Positions 8,442 to 17,287 are shown, counted from the stretch's first letter. The stretch: 64,000 bases of DNA from Pseudomonas sp. M30-35 (GCF_002163625.1 NZ_CP020892.1:3348001-3412000); one strand, 5' to 3'. The notes: generated by a model not told the origin, from the sequence alone. Made by a program: numbers and translations.

Positions 8442-9238
8442 CGCCAGTAACGCCCTCACTGGTTGCGTGTTGCACATGCAGTAGTAAACAACGCTTGCTC
8501 AATGGTTTTGCGGCCATGGTGGGTGTCGTATACAGCTTGTTGATACTTCCCAACTGGGCACAGGCCGAACAACTGCCACTGTCATTTTCAATATCTGACA
8601 GCTTGAGTATGCCGCTGGTTGGATTGGACAATGGCGTGGCGAACGAGGGGGTTCTGTATGAACTTGAAACCAGACTGGCTAAGCAGGTTAACCGCAAAGC
8701 ACTACTCGTTACATTGCCCCGCCCGAGGATTTATAGACTACTGCGCCGCGGCAAAATAGATGTGCACTGCTACGCCAGTAAAGGCTGGATGAAGGCCTAC
8801 GACGCCCAATATGCCTGGAGCGTGCCGATTATGGTACAGCGTGACTTTCTTATTGCACGCGCCAGTCAAACCACTGTTAAAGCGCCGCCCATTGGCGCTT
8901 TAGTGGGCACGGTTAATGGCTATGTCTATACAAGTTTGACCCATCGCTTTGCCTCCGGCCAGCTGATACGCGACGACGCCCGCACCCAGGAGCAGGTCAT
9001 CAATAAGCTTAAGGCGCAGCGCTATGACTACGCCGTTACCAACGAAATGAGTTTCAACTGGTACAAGAAAACCAAACACTCCGAGCAACAACTTCAGAAG
9101 CTGCAGATGATTCAGCAATCCGAAATCAGTTGCATGGTGCGCAAAGGTCCTGACATTCCAACGCAGGAAATACTCTCGGCAATCAAAACAATGGTGACCA
9201 ACGGTGACGTCGAGGGAATAATTGCCCAGTACCGCTGA
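8438..9238 (+). CDS. Periplasmic solute-binding protein, family 3
   Basis: This 266-residue protein has an N-terminal export signal (hydrophobic stretch around residues 22-38, ending ..NWAQA-EQ). The mature part resembles the bacterial extracellular solute-binding family 3 fold: L-Y-E-L-E-T-R-L-A-K near the start, a short R-R-G-K-I-D-V-H segment, and a second lobe beginning G-A-L-V-G-T-V-N-G-Y. No permease or ATPase genes are adjacent, so it may be an orphan sensor or binding protein and not part of a full ABC importer. I chose the ATG at 8438, which overlaps the LysE stop; frame extension to 8390 has no support. Confidence 0.7.
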   Translation: MTPVTPSLVACCTCSSKQRLLNGFAAMVGVVYSLLILPNWAQAEQLPLSFSISDSLSMPLVGLDNGVANEGVLYELETRLAKQVNRKALLVTLPRPRIYRLLRRGKIDVHCYASKGWMKAYDAQYAWSVPIMVQRDFLIARASQTTVKAPPIGALVGTVNGYVYTSLTHRFASGQLIRDDARTQEQVINKLKAQRYDYAVTNEMSFNWYKKTKHSEQQLQKLQMIQQSEISCMVRKGPDIPTQEILSAIKTMVTNGDVEGIIAQYR

Positions 9239-9336
9239 CTGCAAAAGTACTGATCTAGAGAGGCTTACGACTTACGCTCGGCGTTAAATCAGTCGATAAT
9301 GCTGCCCCCAAGTTAAGCCGTCTGTGGAACTCCGTT

Positions 9337-10542
9337 GTGCCCGACTCAAACCCGCAAGCCTCTACCCCGCTGACCACACGTGCCATCATATTAATTGAAC
9401 TGGCGTTAGCCCTCGGCGGCTTTGCAATTGGTACCGGGGAATTCTCGATTATGGGTTTGATGCCCAATGTCGCTCAGGATCTATCCATCACTGAGCCCCA
9501 GGTGGGTAACGTCATCAGTACCTACGCACTCGGCGTTGTGGTTGGCGCTCCGATCCTGGCTATTCTGGGCTCACGCTTGCTGCGTAAACATTTGCTGCTG
9601 CTATTGATGGGCGTGTTCGCGGTTGGCAATTTTGCCAGCGCCCTCGCCCCTGACTATCACACGTTGATGATCTACCGCTTCTTTGCAGGCATGCCGCACG
9701 GCGCTTATTTTGGTGTCGCCATGTTGGTCGCGGCCTCAATGGCGCCGCCGCACAAACGTGCGAAAGCTGTCAGTCGAGTACTGATGGGCTTGACCATCGC
9801 TATATTGGTCGGCAACCCGATTGCCACCTGGCTAGGGCAATTGCTGAGCTGGCGCTACGCATTTGCTTTAGTCGGCTTGATCGCATTATTGACCGTAATC
9901 ATGGTCGCGATATTCATGCCGCTCGATAAACAGCAGCCGCGCAGCAACCCATTGTCTGAAATGCGTGCGTTTAACCGTCCGCAAGTGTGGCTTGCACTCG
10001 CGATCAGCTCGGTTGGCTTCGCGGGGATGTTTTGCGTGTTCAGCTATATGGCGCCGACGTTGATCGAAGTGACTCAACTCAGTGCCAGCTGGATTCCTTT
10101 CGCACTCGTCGCGTTTGGCCTTGGCGGAATCCTCGGCAACATTGCGGGTGGCTGGCTGTTCGATAAGTTGAAATTCAAGGCAGTCGCCTGGCTGCTGCTC
10201 TGGAGCGCGGTAATACTGATGATTTTTCCACTGGCAGCGCACTCAATCTGGACGGTGTTCCCAGCGATATTTGCCGTTGGCACCATGGTTTCACTGTCGC
10301 CTGCGTTGCAAACCCATTTAATGGACGTAGCGCATGGCGCGCAGACACTTGCCGCAGCGTCAAATCATGCGGCCTTCAACATCGCCAACGCGCTTGGCCC
10401 GTGGCTTGGAGGTTTGGCCATCAGTGCAGGCTTCGGCTGGACATCAACCGGTTACATCGGCGCTGCTACTGCACTGACTGGTTTATTGGTATTTTTCTGG
10501 GCATGGAAAATCGAGCAAGCTCCAGCCAACGTTAACGCCTGA
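9337..10542 (+). CDS. MFS efflux transporter (AraJ/sugar-efflux type)
   Basis: This 401-residue protein has twelve predicted membrane helices. It shows the F-A-I-G-T-G-E-F motif in helix 1, seen in the AraJ/YdhP-like drug and sugar efflux subfamily, and an MFS motif-A-like loop (G-S-R-L-L-R-K-H) after helix 2. Such proteins usually export small solutes or drugs by proton antiport. The start is a GTG at 9337 with GGAAC upstream; no better ATG exists near it. No regulator is adjacent, and the gene converges on the cupin-AhpD pair. The substrate is unknown. Confidence 0.82.
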   Translation: MPDSNPQASTPLTTRAIILIELALALGGFAIGTGEFSIMGLMPNVAQDLSITEPQVGNVISTYALGVVVGAPILAILGSRLLRKHLLLLLMGVFAVGNFASALAPDYHTLMIYRFFAGMPHGAYFGVAMLVAASMAPPHKRAKAVSRVLMGLTIAILVGNPIATWLGQLLSWRYAFALVGLIALLTVIMVAIFMPLDKQQPRSNPLSEMRAFNRPQVWLALAISSVGFAGMFCVFSYMAPTLIEVTQLSASWIPFALVAFGLGGILGNIAGGWLFDKLKFKAVAWLLLWSAVILMIFPLAAHSIWTVFPAIFAVGTMVSLSPALQTHLMDVAHGAQTLAAASNHAAFNIANALGPWLGGLAISAGFGWTSTGYIGAATALTGLLVFFWAWKIEQAPANVNA

Positions 10543-10567
10543 TGGCCAGTGTTTGCTGCGAATAACG

Positions 10568-10990
10568 CTAGCGGGCCGCCGGTACCCCCAGCGGCTTAAC
10601 GAGCGGGGTTTTACCATCTGACAATAACCATGCGACTACAGCCGCTGGCTCTGTTTGACTGGCGTTGCGTGCAACTCGATGCTCCTGCCCAGGAGCCTCA
10701 TACCAAGCATCTCCAACGCTGTAACTTTCAACCTTGCCACCGTCTAGCGACGACTCGACTTTGCCAGCGACCACCACCACAAACACCGGCCCCGGATGCG
10801 TGTGCGGAGCCGCACTCGCACCAGGGGCAAACTGAACGTGCAGGGCCTTGGCATTAACCCAGACTTGAGCGGGCAATGTTGCGTCGACGAGCGAGGTCAG
10901 CTTTTCCTCGCCCGCAGGAGAATGTGCCAAAGCAGTGGTACTCAGCATGGCCAATAAGCTTGCTAAAAAAATATTATTCAAAGTACTCAT
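10568..10990 (-). CDS. Secreted cupin-domain protein
   Basis: This 140-residue protein has a signal peptide (MSTLNNIFLASLLAML..TALA-HS) and a single cupin barrel. The metal-binding pattern H-T-H-P-G-P near residue 70 and the second block with G-Q-E-H-R near 107 are both present. It should be a periplasmic small beta-barrel, either an enzyme or a binding protein. The ATG at 10990 is chosen over the GTG one codon upstream because GGAG is well placed. It lies a few bases after the AhpD-like gene on the same strand, so the two are probably co-transcribed and controlled by the divergent LysR gene. Confidence 0.8.
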   Translation of the reverse strand: MSTLNNIFLASLLAMLSTTALAHSPAGEEKLTSLVDATLPAQVWVNAKALHVQFAPGASAAPHTHPGPVFVVVVAGKVESSLDGGKVESYSVGDAWYEAPGQEHRVARNASQTEPAAVVAWLLSDGKTPLVKPLGVPAAR

Positions 10991-10995
10991 CACGG

Positions 10996-11439
10996 TTACT
11001 CCGGCTGCTTGCCAAAACCAACACCCAAGCGGTTCCAGGCATTGATGGTAACAATAGCAAACGTCAGGTCGGCCAACTCACGCTCGGTGAATTGCTCGGC
11101 TACCTGAGCGTAAATATCATCTGAAGCATTTTGCTCGGCAACCCGTGTCAGAGTTTCAGTCCAGAGCAGTGCCGCCTGCTCACGAGCACTGAAGAACGGT
11201 GTTTCACGCCAGGCATTTAAGGCAAAAATGCGTCGGGCAGTCTCACCGGCTTTCAAGGCATCTGCGCTGTGCATATCAATGCAGTACGCGCAGCGGTTGA
11301 TCTGCGAAGCTCTGATTTTTATCAGATCATGCAATGGCGCCTCTAGTTGAGACTCGCCAAGCGCCTTTTCTAAGCCCAACATTGCCTTGAAAGTGTGCGG
11401 TGCGACTTCATTGTATTTAACCCGCTGCTGTGTGCTCAT
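10996..11439 (-). CDS. AhpD-like carboxymuconolactone decarboxylase family protein
   Basis: This 147-residue protein of the CMD/AhpD family has the redox motif C50-x2-C53-x3-H57 (CAYCIDMH) used for alkylhydroperoxidase-type activity. The following A-D-A-L-K-A-G-E and W-R-E-T-P-F-F segments are typical. It probably acts as a cytoplasmic peroxidase or thiol-disulfide protein. The start at 11439 follows GGAG; the 16 codons upstream are not needed. It is the first gene of a pair with the secreted cupin and diverges from a LysR regulator 113 bases away, a layout common for oxidant- or aldehyde-inducible units. Confidence 0.85.
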   Translation of the reverse strand: MSTQQRVKYNEVAPHTFKAMLGLEKALGESQLEAPLHDLIKIRASQINRCAYCIDMHSADALKAGETARRIFALNAWRETPFFSAREQAALLWTETLTRVAEQNASDDIYAQVAEQFTERELADLTFAIVTINAWNRLGVGFGKQPE

Positions 11440-11552
11440 GTCTAAATCTCCAGTCGTGCCTGGACAACGTTCCAAGCGTGAACACACTTTATTACCTAGA
11501 AAAACATAGATAAATTAGCTAAAACCGGAAACATTAGGCGAGAACCCGGACA

Positions 11553-12467
11553 ATGGCATTTGATCGATTAGAAGCAATGCGCGCCTTCTGCAGGATTGTC
11601 GAGCTCGGTAGTTTTACCCGCGCAGCAGAATCGCTGGCCGTTGCCAAAACCACGCTCTCCGGACAAATCCTTGCACTGGAAAATCAGCTAGGGGTCAAGC
11701 TGCTGCACCGCACTACTCGGCGCGTTTCGGCGACAACCGATGGCACTGCGTATTACCAACGTGCGCGCATATTGCTGGATGACGTGGATGAACTTGAAGC
11801 GACTATCGCGCAAACCCGCAATATCGCCAGAGGCGTCGTACGCGTCGATATGCCTTCACCCGTTGGACGGTGCCTGCTGATTCCGGCGCTGCCAAGCTTC
11901 GTCAGCCAGCACCCCAATATTCAGTTGGATATTGGCTGCAGTGAACGTGTAATGAATTTGGTCGAAGAAGGTATTGATTGCGCCATTCGCGGTGGCGAGG
12001 TGAATGAGCCTGATCTTGTTTGCCGGCCCATTGGCCAGATGCGATTTGTGTTGTGCGCATCCCCCGCATACATGGAACATGCTCCGCCGCTAAACACACC
12101 GAGCGACTTACTCAATCATCATTTTCTAGCCTTTGTATTTCCGGCCAGTAATCGCCAAATGAAACCAGCGCTACAACGCGGTGACGACCAGTATGTGATT
12201 GAGCAAACGCCGACTATGCGCTTCAACAGCGGCGGAGCTTATATTGCAGCTGCACAGGCAGGCCTGGGAATTGTCTGCGTGCCAACCGCCGAGGCGCAGG
12301 CACTGCTTGAAACAGGAGAATTGCTGCAAGTCTTGCCGGAGTGGACGCCCTTGAGCATGCCGATGAGTATTGTCTACCCCTACTCTCGGCATCTCTCCGC
12401 ACGTGTGCGAGCATTTACCCAATGGGCATCGGCAACAATGTCTAGCTCAGCGCTTTGGGGAGACTAA
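11553..12467 (+). CDS. LysR-family transcriptional regulator
   Basis: This 304-residue regulator has an N-terminal winged helix (residues 1-60: M-R-A-F-C-R-I-V-E-L-G-S-F-T-R-A-A-E-S-L, then K-T-T-L-S-G-Q-I), with the CrgA-like R-T-T-R-R-V at residues 54-59. A periplasmic-binding-like effector domain follows. It points away from the AhpD-cupin pair, and LysR proteins usually control the divergent neighbour, so that is the likely target. Its 3' end stops 22 bases before the convergent zapA gene. The inducer cannot be read from the sequence. Confidence 0.88.
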   Translation: MAFDRLEAMRAFCRIVELGSFTRAAESLAVAKTTLSGQILALENQLGVKLLHRTTRRVSATTDGTAYYQRARILLDDVDELEATIAQTRNIARGVVRVDMPSPVGRCLLIPALPSFVSQHPNIQLDIGCSERVMNLVEEGIDCAIRGGEVNEPDLVCRPIGQMRFVLCASPAYMEHAPPLNTPSDLLNHHFLAFVFPASNRQMKPALQRGDDQYVIEQTPTMRFNSGGAYIAAAQAGLGIVCVPTAEAQALLETGELLQVLPEWTPLSMPMSIVYPYSRHLSARVRAFTQWASATMSSSALWGD

Positions 12468-12489
12468 GCCAGATCAATTACGCTGCAGA

Positions 12490-12795
12490 TCAGGCCTCAC
12501 GGATCAGATTATTGAGTCCGGCAACCCGCTCACTGATTTGCGCTTCCAATTGCTCAATCTGCTCTTTGTGCTGCTGTTGCATCTCAAGCTGCTGGGCACA
12601 CAGTTTCAGCATGGTCAGCACCAATAGTTTCTCACCAACCAGCGTTGGCGATGTCTGTTTGGTTTCAGCCAAGAGCTTTTTAAGCATCAACGCAGAAGCA
12701 CTCAGCGCCTCTTCTTTTCCTTCGGGTGCTTTAATGCTGTAGTCACGTCCCAGAACACTGATAACCGAGACGTTCTCTGTGGATGTGCGGTTCAT
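12490..12795 (-). CDS. zapA: Cell division protein ZapA
   Basis: This 101-residue protein has the ZapA layout: an N-terminal globular part (V-S-V-I-S-V-L-G-R-D-Y-S-I-K-A-P-E-G-K) and a C-terminal coiled coil (residues 60-100). ZapA bundles FtsZ filaments at midcell. The ATG overlaps the end of the upstream coiled-coil gene as ATGA. In most gammaproteobacteria zapA is followed by the 6S RNA gene and then the 5-formyltetrahydrofolate cyclo-ligase gene; here a LysR gene ends 22 bases beyond, so neither is present. Confidence 0.87.
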   Translation of the reverse strand: MNRTSTENVSVISVLGRDYSIKAPEGKEEALSASALMLKKLLAETKQTSPTLVGEKLLVLTMLKLCAQQLEMQQQHKEQIEQLEAQISERVAGLNNLIREA

Positions 12796-13037
12796 TGATT
12801 CAAGGCTACCTCGGACGGTTGACCGGCTTTGGCCAACTCAACCAGTGCTTGAATACGAGCTGCGGTTTCGCCGTGTAACTCTTCTTGCTCAAGGGCACTC
12901 ATCTGCAACGTCTCGTTTTCATCCTTGAGTGCTTGCAGCTCATCAGTCAGTGCGGTGTTACGTTCATGCAGGCTTTTGTTGGCTTGCAAAAGATCACCAA
13001 CGAGTTGCTCTAACTGCTTCAAATTGCTTTCTAACAT
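12792..13037 (-). CDS. TIGR02449-family coiled-coil protein
   Basis: This 81-residue protein is almost entirely one coiled coil (L-x-x-L-E-Q-L-V-G-D-L-L-Q-A-N-K-S-L, with heptads to about residue 70). The family (TIGR02449) is regularly found just upstream of zapA in gammaproteobacteria and resembles ZapB in size and structure; a role in divisome organisation is inferred. It overlaps zapA by four bases, so the two are translationally coupled. The usual divergent partner genes (UPF0149, pepP, ubiH) are not present upstream. Confidence 0.82.
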   Translation of the reverse strand: MLESNLKQLEQLVGDLLQANKSLHERNTALTDELQALKDENETLQMSALEQEELHGETAARIQALVELAKAGQPSEVALNQ

Positions 13038-13185
13038 AATAATTACTCAGGTCTTTTGCGCGGGTCGCGACAATAAAGAAAATTTCCTGAAGAAGCCAGA
13101 CACCTGCGACCCTTTGACCTTTAAAATACAGATGCCCCTTCTTGCACCTCTCTGAAAACCAACACTCAGGTTCTGGAACAAAAAG

Positions 13186-13238
13186 TAAATCATGAGTCGC
13201 TACGACCCACTCGCCCCTGTTTGAGTTCCAGAGGCGAG
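13186..13238 (-). terminator. Double hairpin after the lipoprotein gene
   Basis: On the minus strand a 10-bp stem (13229-13238 with 13210-13219, 9-base loop) is followed at once by a 7-bp stem (13203-13209 with 13193-13199, 3-base loop) and then TGATTTACTTTTTG. This fits a terminator for the lipoprotein gene, insulating the TIGR02449-zapA unit downstream. The remaining bases to 13038 show no gene and should hold the zapA operon promoter. Confidence 0.6.
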
Positions 13239-13250
13239 CCTGCAAATGTT

Positions 13251-13676
13251 TTATGGTTGTTCCGCGCGAATATCAAAGCCACTGCTGGATTCACTGACGA
13301 TACGGAAGTATTGATTCTGGTCTTTGCTCACTGTCACCGCGACTTCACGGTTAAGCCGGCCGTTGTTGCACAGGCTTTCACCTTCTTCATCAATTGCTAT
13401 ACCGACGATATGCCGACCCGGCGCGACCGCGAAGGTGGCAGTTTCACCAATGCCAATTCGTGCAGCGAGCTTGCGATCAAGCTTGAATGCGACATAACAA
13501 CCGCCGCCAATGAAGCCCATGTCTCGATTAATAACAATGTTGCCTGAGTCCTGCTCGGCCCGCTGATATTCAAACATGCGGTCTTCAGGGATTTGGGTAA
13601 TTTGATCTGGATGGGTTTTGTACGATGAACAACCCGTCAACACAAGCATCGGTAGCACGGCATACATCAATCGCAT
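13251..13676 (-). CDS. Putative outer-membrane lipoprotein of unknown function
   Basis: The 141-residue product begins MRLMYAVLPMLVLTGC, a type II signal with lipobox L-T-G-C (Cys16); Ser follows the Cys, so outer-membrane sorting is expected. The mature part has an F-A-V-A-P-G-R-H-I-V-G-I segment and two Cys residues (G-G-G-C-Y and S-L-C-N) that could form a disulfide, within a small beta-rich domain. I do not recognise the family beyond a general likeness to DUF2846-type lipoproteins. It stands alone, followed by a double hairpin. The upstream intergenic region holds repeat copy A. Confidence 0.72.
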   Translation of the reverse strand: MRLMYAVLPMLVLTGCSSYKTHPDQITQIPEDRMFEYQRAEQDSGNIVINRDMGFIGGGCYVAFKLDRKLAARIGIGETATFAVAPGRHIVGIAIDEEGESLCNNGRLNREVAVTVSKDQNQYFRIVSESSSGFDIRAEQP

Positions 13677-13720
13677 TGGAGCCCTCCATGGGCGGCTGAT
13701 TAGTCTTGTTGTTGAAGTCT

Positions 13721-13880
13721 AAGAAACCTCTGAAAAACTACTGCGCTAGGTATTAATGCGTTAAAAAGCTGCTCAAAATGCTCATTTAGGACAACTAAAG
13801 TCGAGCGCGACCTCGGTCGCTTTTTCGCATCTTTTCGCCTTGTACTCCCGTCGCTCGCTACCTTTTTCAGAGGCTCCCTA
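13721..13880 (+). repeat. MITE-like repeat, copy A
   Basis: This element of about 160 bases has terminal inverted repeats CCTCTGAAAAA (13727-13737) and TTTTTCAGAGG (13863-13873), extended imperfectly outward. Its interior shares the segments CTGCGCTAGGTAT and AACTAAAGTCGAGCGCGACC with copy B at 17030-17173, which lies in the opposite orientation. It has no coding capacity. It fills the intergenic gap 13677-13994, where no other feature is visible. The structure is that of a miniature inverted-repeat element. Confidence 0.75.
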
Positions 13881-13994
13881 AAAACATCGGCTCAGTATTG
13901 GCGCTAGCGGGTGAGTGCTCAAGTCAGCAAAGGCATTCAAGCAAACTAAAGTATGTCAGCGCATTTGCACAGTAGGCTACGCCACGTGCAGCAA

Positions 13995-16901
13995 TCAACT
14001 GCTGGCCTGGTCATCGCTAGCAGGTAAAAACCTCAATAAGTCCTGGGTATCAAGCTGATCGCCATGCAAAAACCGCTGGGCATACTGCAGGCATGCTCCT
14101 GAGCGAACAAAGATACTAAACAGTTCGCAGTCCAAATGCCCGCCTTCACACATCCCCCGCATAATGTGCAGTGCTTGTGAGAGTGTCTTGCTCGGCTTGT
14201 ATGGGCGGTCGCGAGCGGTGAGCGCTTCAAACACATCAGCAATCGCCATCATCCGTGCCTGCGGGCTCAACTGCTCACCAGTCAGACCACAAGGATAACC
14301 ATTGCCATCGATGCGTTCGTGGTGGCCGCCAGCGATTTCCGGCACCTGACTCAATGCATTTGGGAAGGGTAACGCGTTAAGCATCTTGATGGTTTGAATC
14401 ACGTGCTCATTAATTTTATAGCGCTCTTCGACAGTCAACGTGCCGCGTTTGATCGATAGATTTTTCAGCTCGCCGCGATCATATAAGAACTCTGGAATGG
14501 CCATGTTAAAACCATACTCGTTGCCCTTATCAAAGGTTTCATCGGGCGGACGCGAAACCTGCTGCTCTGGCCGGTCGGCAATCAAGTTCTCCCACACAGG
14601 AAGCGCCACAACGGGCTGCTCTTCCTTACGCTGACGCTCTTCTCCCGAAATACCCAGGCGATCATCGAGTGTGCGCAACCAGCGTCTTTGAGCAATCCCT
14701 TGCAGACGCTGCAACCGATCATCGTCCATGTACTCCTCACCCGTATTGCAACGCGCGACAAAGCTGAACTCATCATCAAGCAGGCGCCATTTGGCATCGC
14801 GCTCGGCCAGTGCGACGCCCTGCTCAACCCCCTCATTCAGTGCCGTCAGATAATCGATCTGGGCATCGCGTTTAAGCACCTCAAAACGTAAGCGAATCTC
14901 ATGAATGCGGTCGTAGATGGTTTCCAGCTTGGTGGCTTTATCAACCACATACTCCGGCGTAGTGACCTTACCGCAGTCGTGAAGCCAGGAACCTATATGC
15001 AGTGCATACCAGTCATCATCAGTCATGCTGAAGTCTGCGTAGACACCCTGGGTTTCATCACATGCGGCTTGAGCCAGCAATTTCGCGGCCTCAGGAACGC
15101 GCTCACAATGGCCACCGGTATAAGGACTCTTGGCGTCGATGGCGCTGGCGACCAGATGTATCAGGGATTCGAATAATGCTTTCTGCTGGCCGATCAGTCC
15201 GCGTGTTTCAAGTGCCAGTGCAGCAAACTTTGAAAGCACTTGTATGAAGGACACATGGTTTTCATCCAGCGGCTTATCGTTAAACAACACCAATACGCCA
15301 AGCACTTCCTGATCTCGGCTCAGCAGTGGCACACTCAAGGTAGCAGTCGCTGGCAGGCCAAGTTTCGAGCACTTTTTTGCATCGGCAGCTTGTTTAACCG
15401 GTTGGTGCAATGCAATCGACTCAGCCACGGCAAAGAATTGTTGAGAAGGATCAACCGCTGAAATATCTATGGGTTGATCCTGCCAACGTCCCCCCACAAG
15501 TTCCAAGGGGGCTTTCGGCACCAGTTGCATATACAGCAACGCACCTTGAGAGTGGCTAGCCTCACTGGTCAGGGTCAACAATGTCGGTAAAAATTTCTCA
15601 AGATCGGGCTCACCACTTAAGCGAGTGATGATGTCCATAAAGTGCGCCATTGTTGTACTACTCTGGCTGAGCGCACTGCTCAGCTCGCGCACTTCACTGA
15701 TAAAGCTGCTGGTATCGATCGGCTCACTAAAATTGAAGTTACGAATGCTACGGGCCTTGAGCGTCAGCAGGCTTAGCGGTGCAGCGATAAAACCAGACGC
15801 CCACGCGGCCAGCGGCACTGTAAGCACTAATATAAGCAAGGTCTGCTGCAGGATTTCGTTACGTATCATCCGCGCAGCGCTAAGGAGTTCATCATTCGGC
15901 ACACCAATCCCGAGAAAAATCGAATCGGTACTCGTTGCCGGTAAACGCAACAGTTCGGTGTGCCAAAGGTGGCCGTCGACCTCAAGACTCTGCAACTCAA
16001 AATCAGCACCTGCAGATGATTTCAGCGTTTCAAGCATTGTCCCCAACACCGCCAATGCAGGATGCTGTAGCTCCTTGACTTCAGGTGCCCTGCGTAACGT
16101 ACCGGCAAATACCTTTGATCGATCAGCCGCTAAAATTTGCCCATTTGAGTTGAGTAGGACCAGCTCACTGCTCGGCGTAAGGCGGTAGCGAACCAGCATC
16201 TCATCTAAGGCATGATGACTGATATCAGCACCCACAACTAAGCCACGATCCCCTGTAGCCAGGGCTATGGTTGAGCCGATCTCACCGGTTATAAAGAACT
16301 TGTAGGGCTCTGTCCTGATCAGCCCACCTTGATTCAGTGCTTCCCGGTACCAAGGTCTGTTGCGCGGATCATAAGCAGGTGAAGCCTGCTTGATCGTCTC
16401 ACCGATTTTCTTGAGTTGGCTGTCCAGGTAAAACAAACTCGACTGCCCAGCACCAAGACCAGAGCGTTCCACACCATAAACCAGGTACTGAGCGACAACT
16501 GGCACAGCCGAGTCGATATCGATAGCACGCCGGGAAACATCAGCAACGAGGAAGTGATTGCCTTCACGGTCACCGATAAAATACGACCCAGCCCCCTTTG
16601 TCGAACGTAATTCATCCACGATATCTGGCACCGCTTTTAGCCATTCATCGAAGCTGTTTTTACGTAGATGGGGGTTAAGCGCCAAATGCCGCACGCTTGC
16701 ATGCACGGGAGTGAGCAAGTTATCGAAATCGACTGTGGCTTGAAGGGCTGATTTTTGCGCGGAAACTAGTGCCTTGCTGTAAATGAAGGCCGATGCCCGG
16801 TTATAGGCGCCGAGCGCAATAAACGAGCCGATAGTTGTTACCAACAGAACGATCGCAACAACAATCAAAACGCGAAGCTTTACTGTCCGGCCGCCCTTCA
16901 T
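13995..16901 (-). CDS. Membrane sensor with GAF and HD-GYP domains (putative c-di-GMP phosphodiesterase)
   Basis: This 968-residue protein starts with a membrane helix (residues about 8-30). A long periplasmic sensor region of the Cache type follows (to about 340), then a second helix (about 345-370), a HAMP-like linker, a GAF domain (about 430-585) and a C-terminal HD-GYP domain. The metal motif H-D-C-G-K is at about 640 and H-H-E-R-x-D-G-x-G-Y-P at about 860. HD-GYP domains hydrolyse cyclic di-GMP. The two motifs are about 215 residues apart, compared with about 60 in classical members, so a charged insert of roughly 150 residues splits the domain. The start follows GGGAA. The gene is bracketed by inverted repeat copies A and B. 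Confidence 0.88.
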   Translation of the reverse strand: MKGGRTVKLRVLIVVAIVLLVTTIGSFIALGAYNRASAFIYSKALVSAQKSALQATVDFDNLLTPVHASVRHLALNPHLRKNSFDEWLKAVPDIVDELRSTKGAGSYFIGDREGNHFLVADVSRRAIDIDSAVPVVAQYLVYGVERSGLGAGQSSLFYLDSQLKKIGETIKQASPAYDPRNRPWYREALNQGGLIRTEPYKFFITGEIGSTIALATGDRGLVVGADISHHALDEMLVRYRLTPSSELVLLNSNGQILAADRSKVFAGTLRRAPEVKELQHPALAVLGTMLETLKSSAGADFELQSLEVDGHLWHTELLRLPATSTDSIFLGIGVPNDELLSAARMIRNEILQQTLLILVLTVPLAAWASGFIAAPLSLLTLKARSIRNFNFSEPIDTSSFISEVRELSSALSQSSTTMAHFMDIITRLSGEPDLEKFLPTLLTLTSEASHSQGALLYMQLVPKAPLELVGGRWQDQPIDISAVDPSQQFFAVAESIALHQPVKQAADAKKCSKLGLPATATLSVPLLSRDQEVLGVLVLFNDKPLDENHVSFIQVLSKFAALALETRGLIGQQKALFESLIHLVASAIDAKSPYTGGHCERVPEAAKLLAQAACDETQGVYADFSMTDDDWYALHIGSWLHDCGKVTTPEYVVDKATKLETIYDRIHEIRLRFEVLKRDAQIDYLTALNEGVEQGVALAERDAKWRLLDDEFSFVARCNTGEEYMDDDRLQRLQGIAQRRWLRTLDDRLGISGEERQRKEEQPVVALPVWENLIADRPEQQVSRPPDETFDKGNEYGFNMAIPEFLYDRGELKNLSIKRGTLTVEERYKINEHVIQTIKMLNALPFPNALSQVPEIAGGHHERIDGNGYPCGLTGEQLSPQARMMAIADVFEALTARDRPYKPSKTLSQALHIMRGMCEGGHLDCELFSIFVRSGACLQYAQRFLHGDQLDTQDLLRFLPASDDQASS

Positions 16902-17029
16902 GAATATTCCCTAGTCGGTAACCGCGACACTTAAGGCCAACTCTTCTGTGGCACGCATGGCTGCACTGAACAATACAAACGCAGGATGATTTAACCGCCT
17001 GTTTTGCAATCATTCATCTCAATAAACCC

Positions 17030-17173
17030 AAGAAGCCTCTGAAAAAGGTAGAGAGCGAAGGAAGCACAAGGCGAAACGACCGGGGTCGCGCTCGACTTTA
17101 GTTGTTTTAAATGAGCTTTTGAATAGCGTTCAACACAGTCATACCTAGCGCAGTCTTTTTCAGAGGTTTCCTA
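17030..17173 (-). repeat. MITE-like repeat, copy B
   Basis: This element of about 144 bases has ends AGCCTCTGAAAAA (from 17034) and TTTTTCAGAGG (17156-17166). Read on the minus strand it follows copy A: CCTCTGAAAAA, then CTGCGCTAGGTAT, then AACTAAAGTCGAGCGCGACC, with the same closing end. The middle differs by small insertions and substitutions. It occupies the gap 16902-17323 between the HD-GYP gene and the end of hrpA. Confidence 0.75.
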
Positions 17174-17287
17174 GGCCTGATCATGCGTAACAAGCCTATT
17201 TGAAGATGGCGGCCTGGATCAGTGACAGATGCAAGAACTATAGCTAGCTTCCAGCAAAAAGCTCATAAACAAGTCCTCACCGCTAAT

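Noticed and set aside
12994..13245. 83-codon minus-strand frame between the lipoprotein and TIGR02449 genes
   Set aside because: It overlaps the TIGR02449 start and covers the double hairpin; the composition is not coding-like and there is no ribosome site.
13038..13250. Possible 6S RNA next to zapA
   Set aside because: The location is upstream of the pair and not after zapA, and the folding seen is two small hairpins, not the long bulged rod of 6S RNA.
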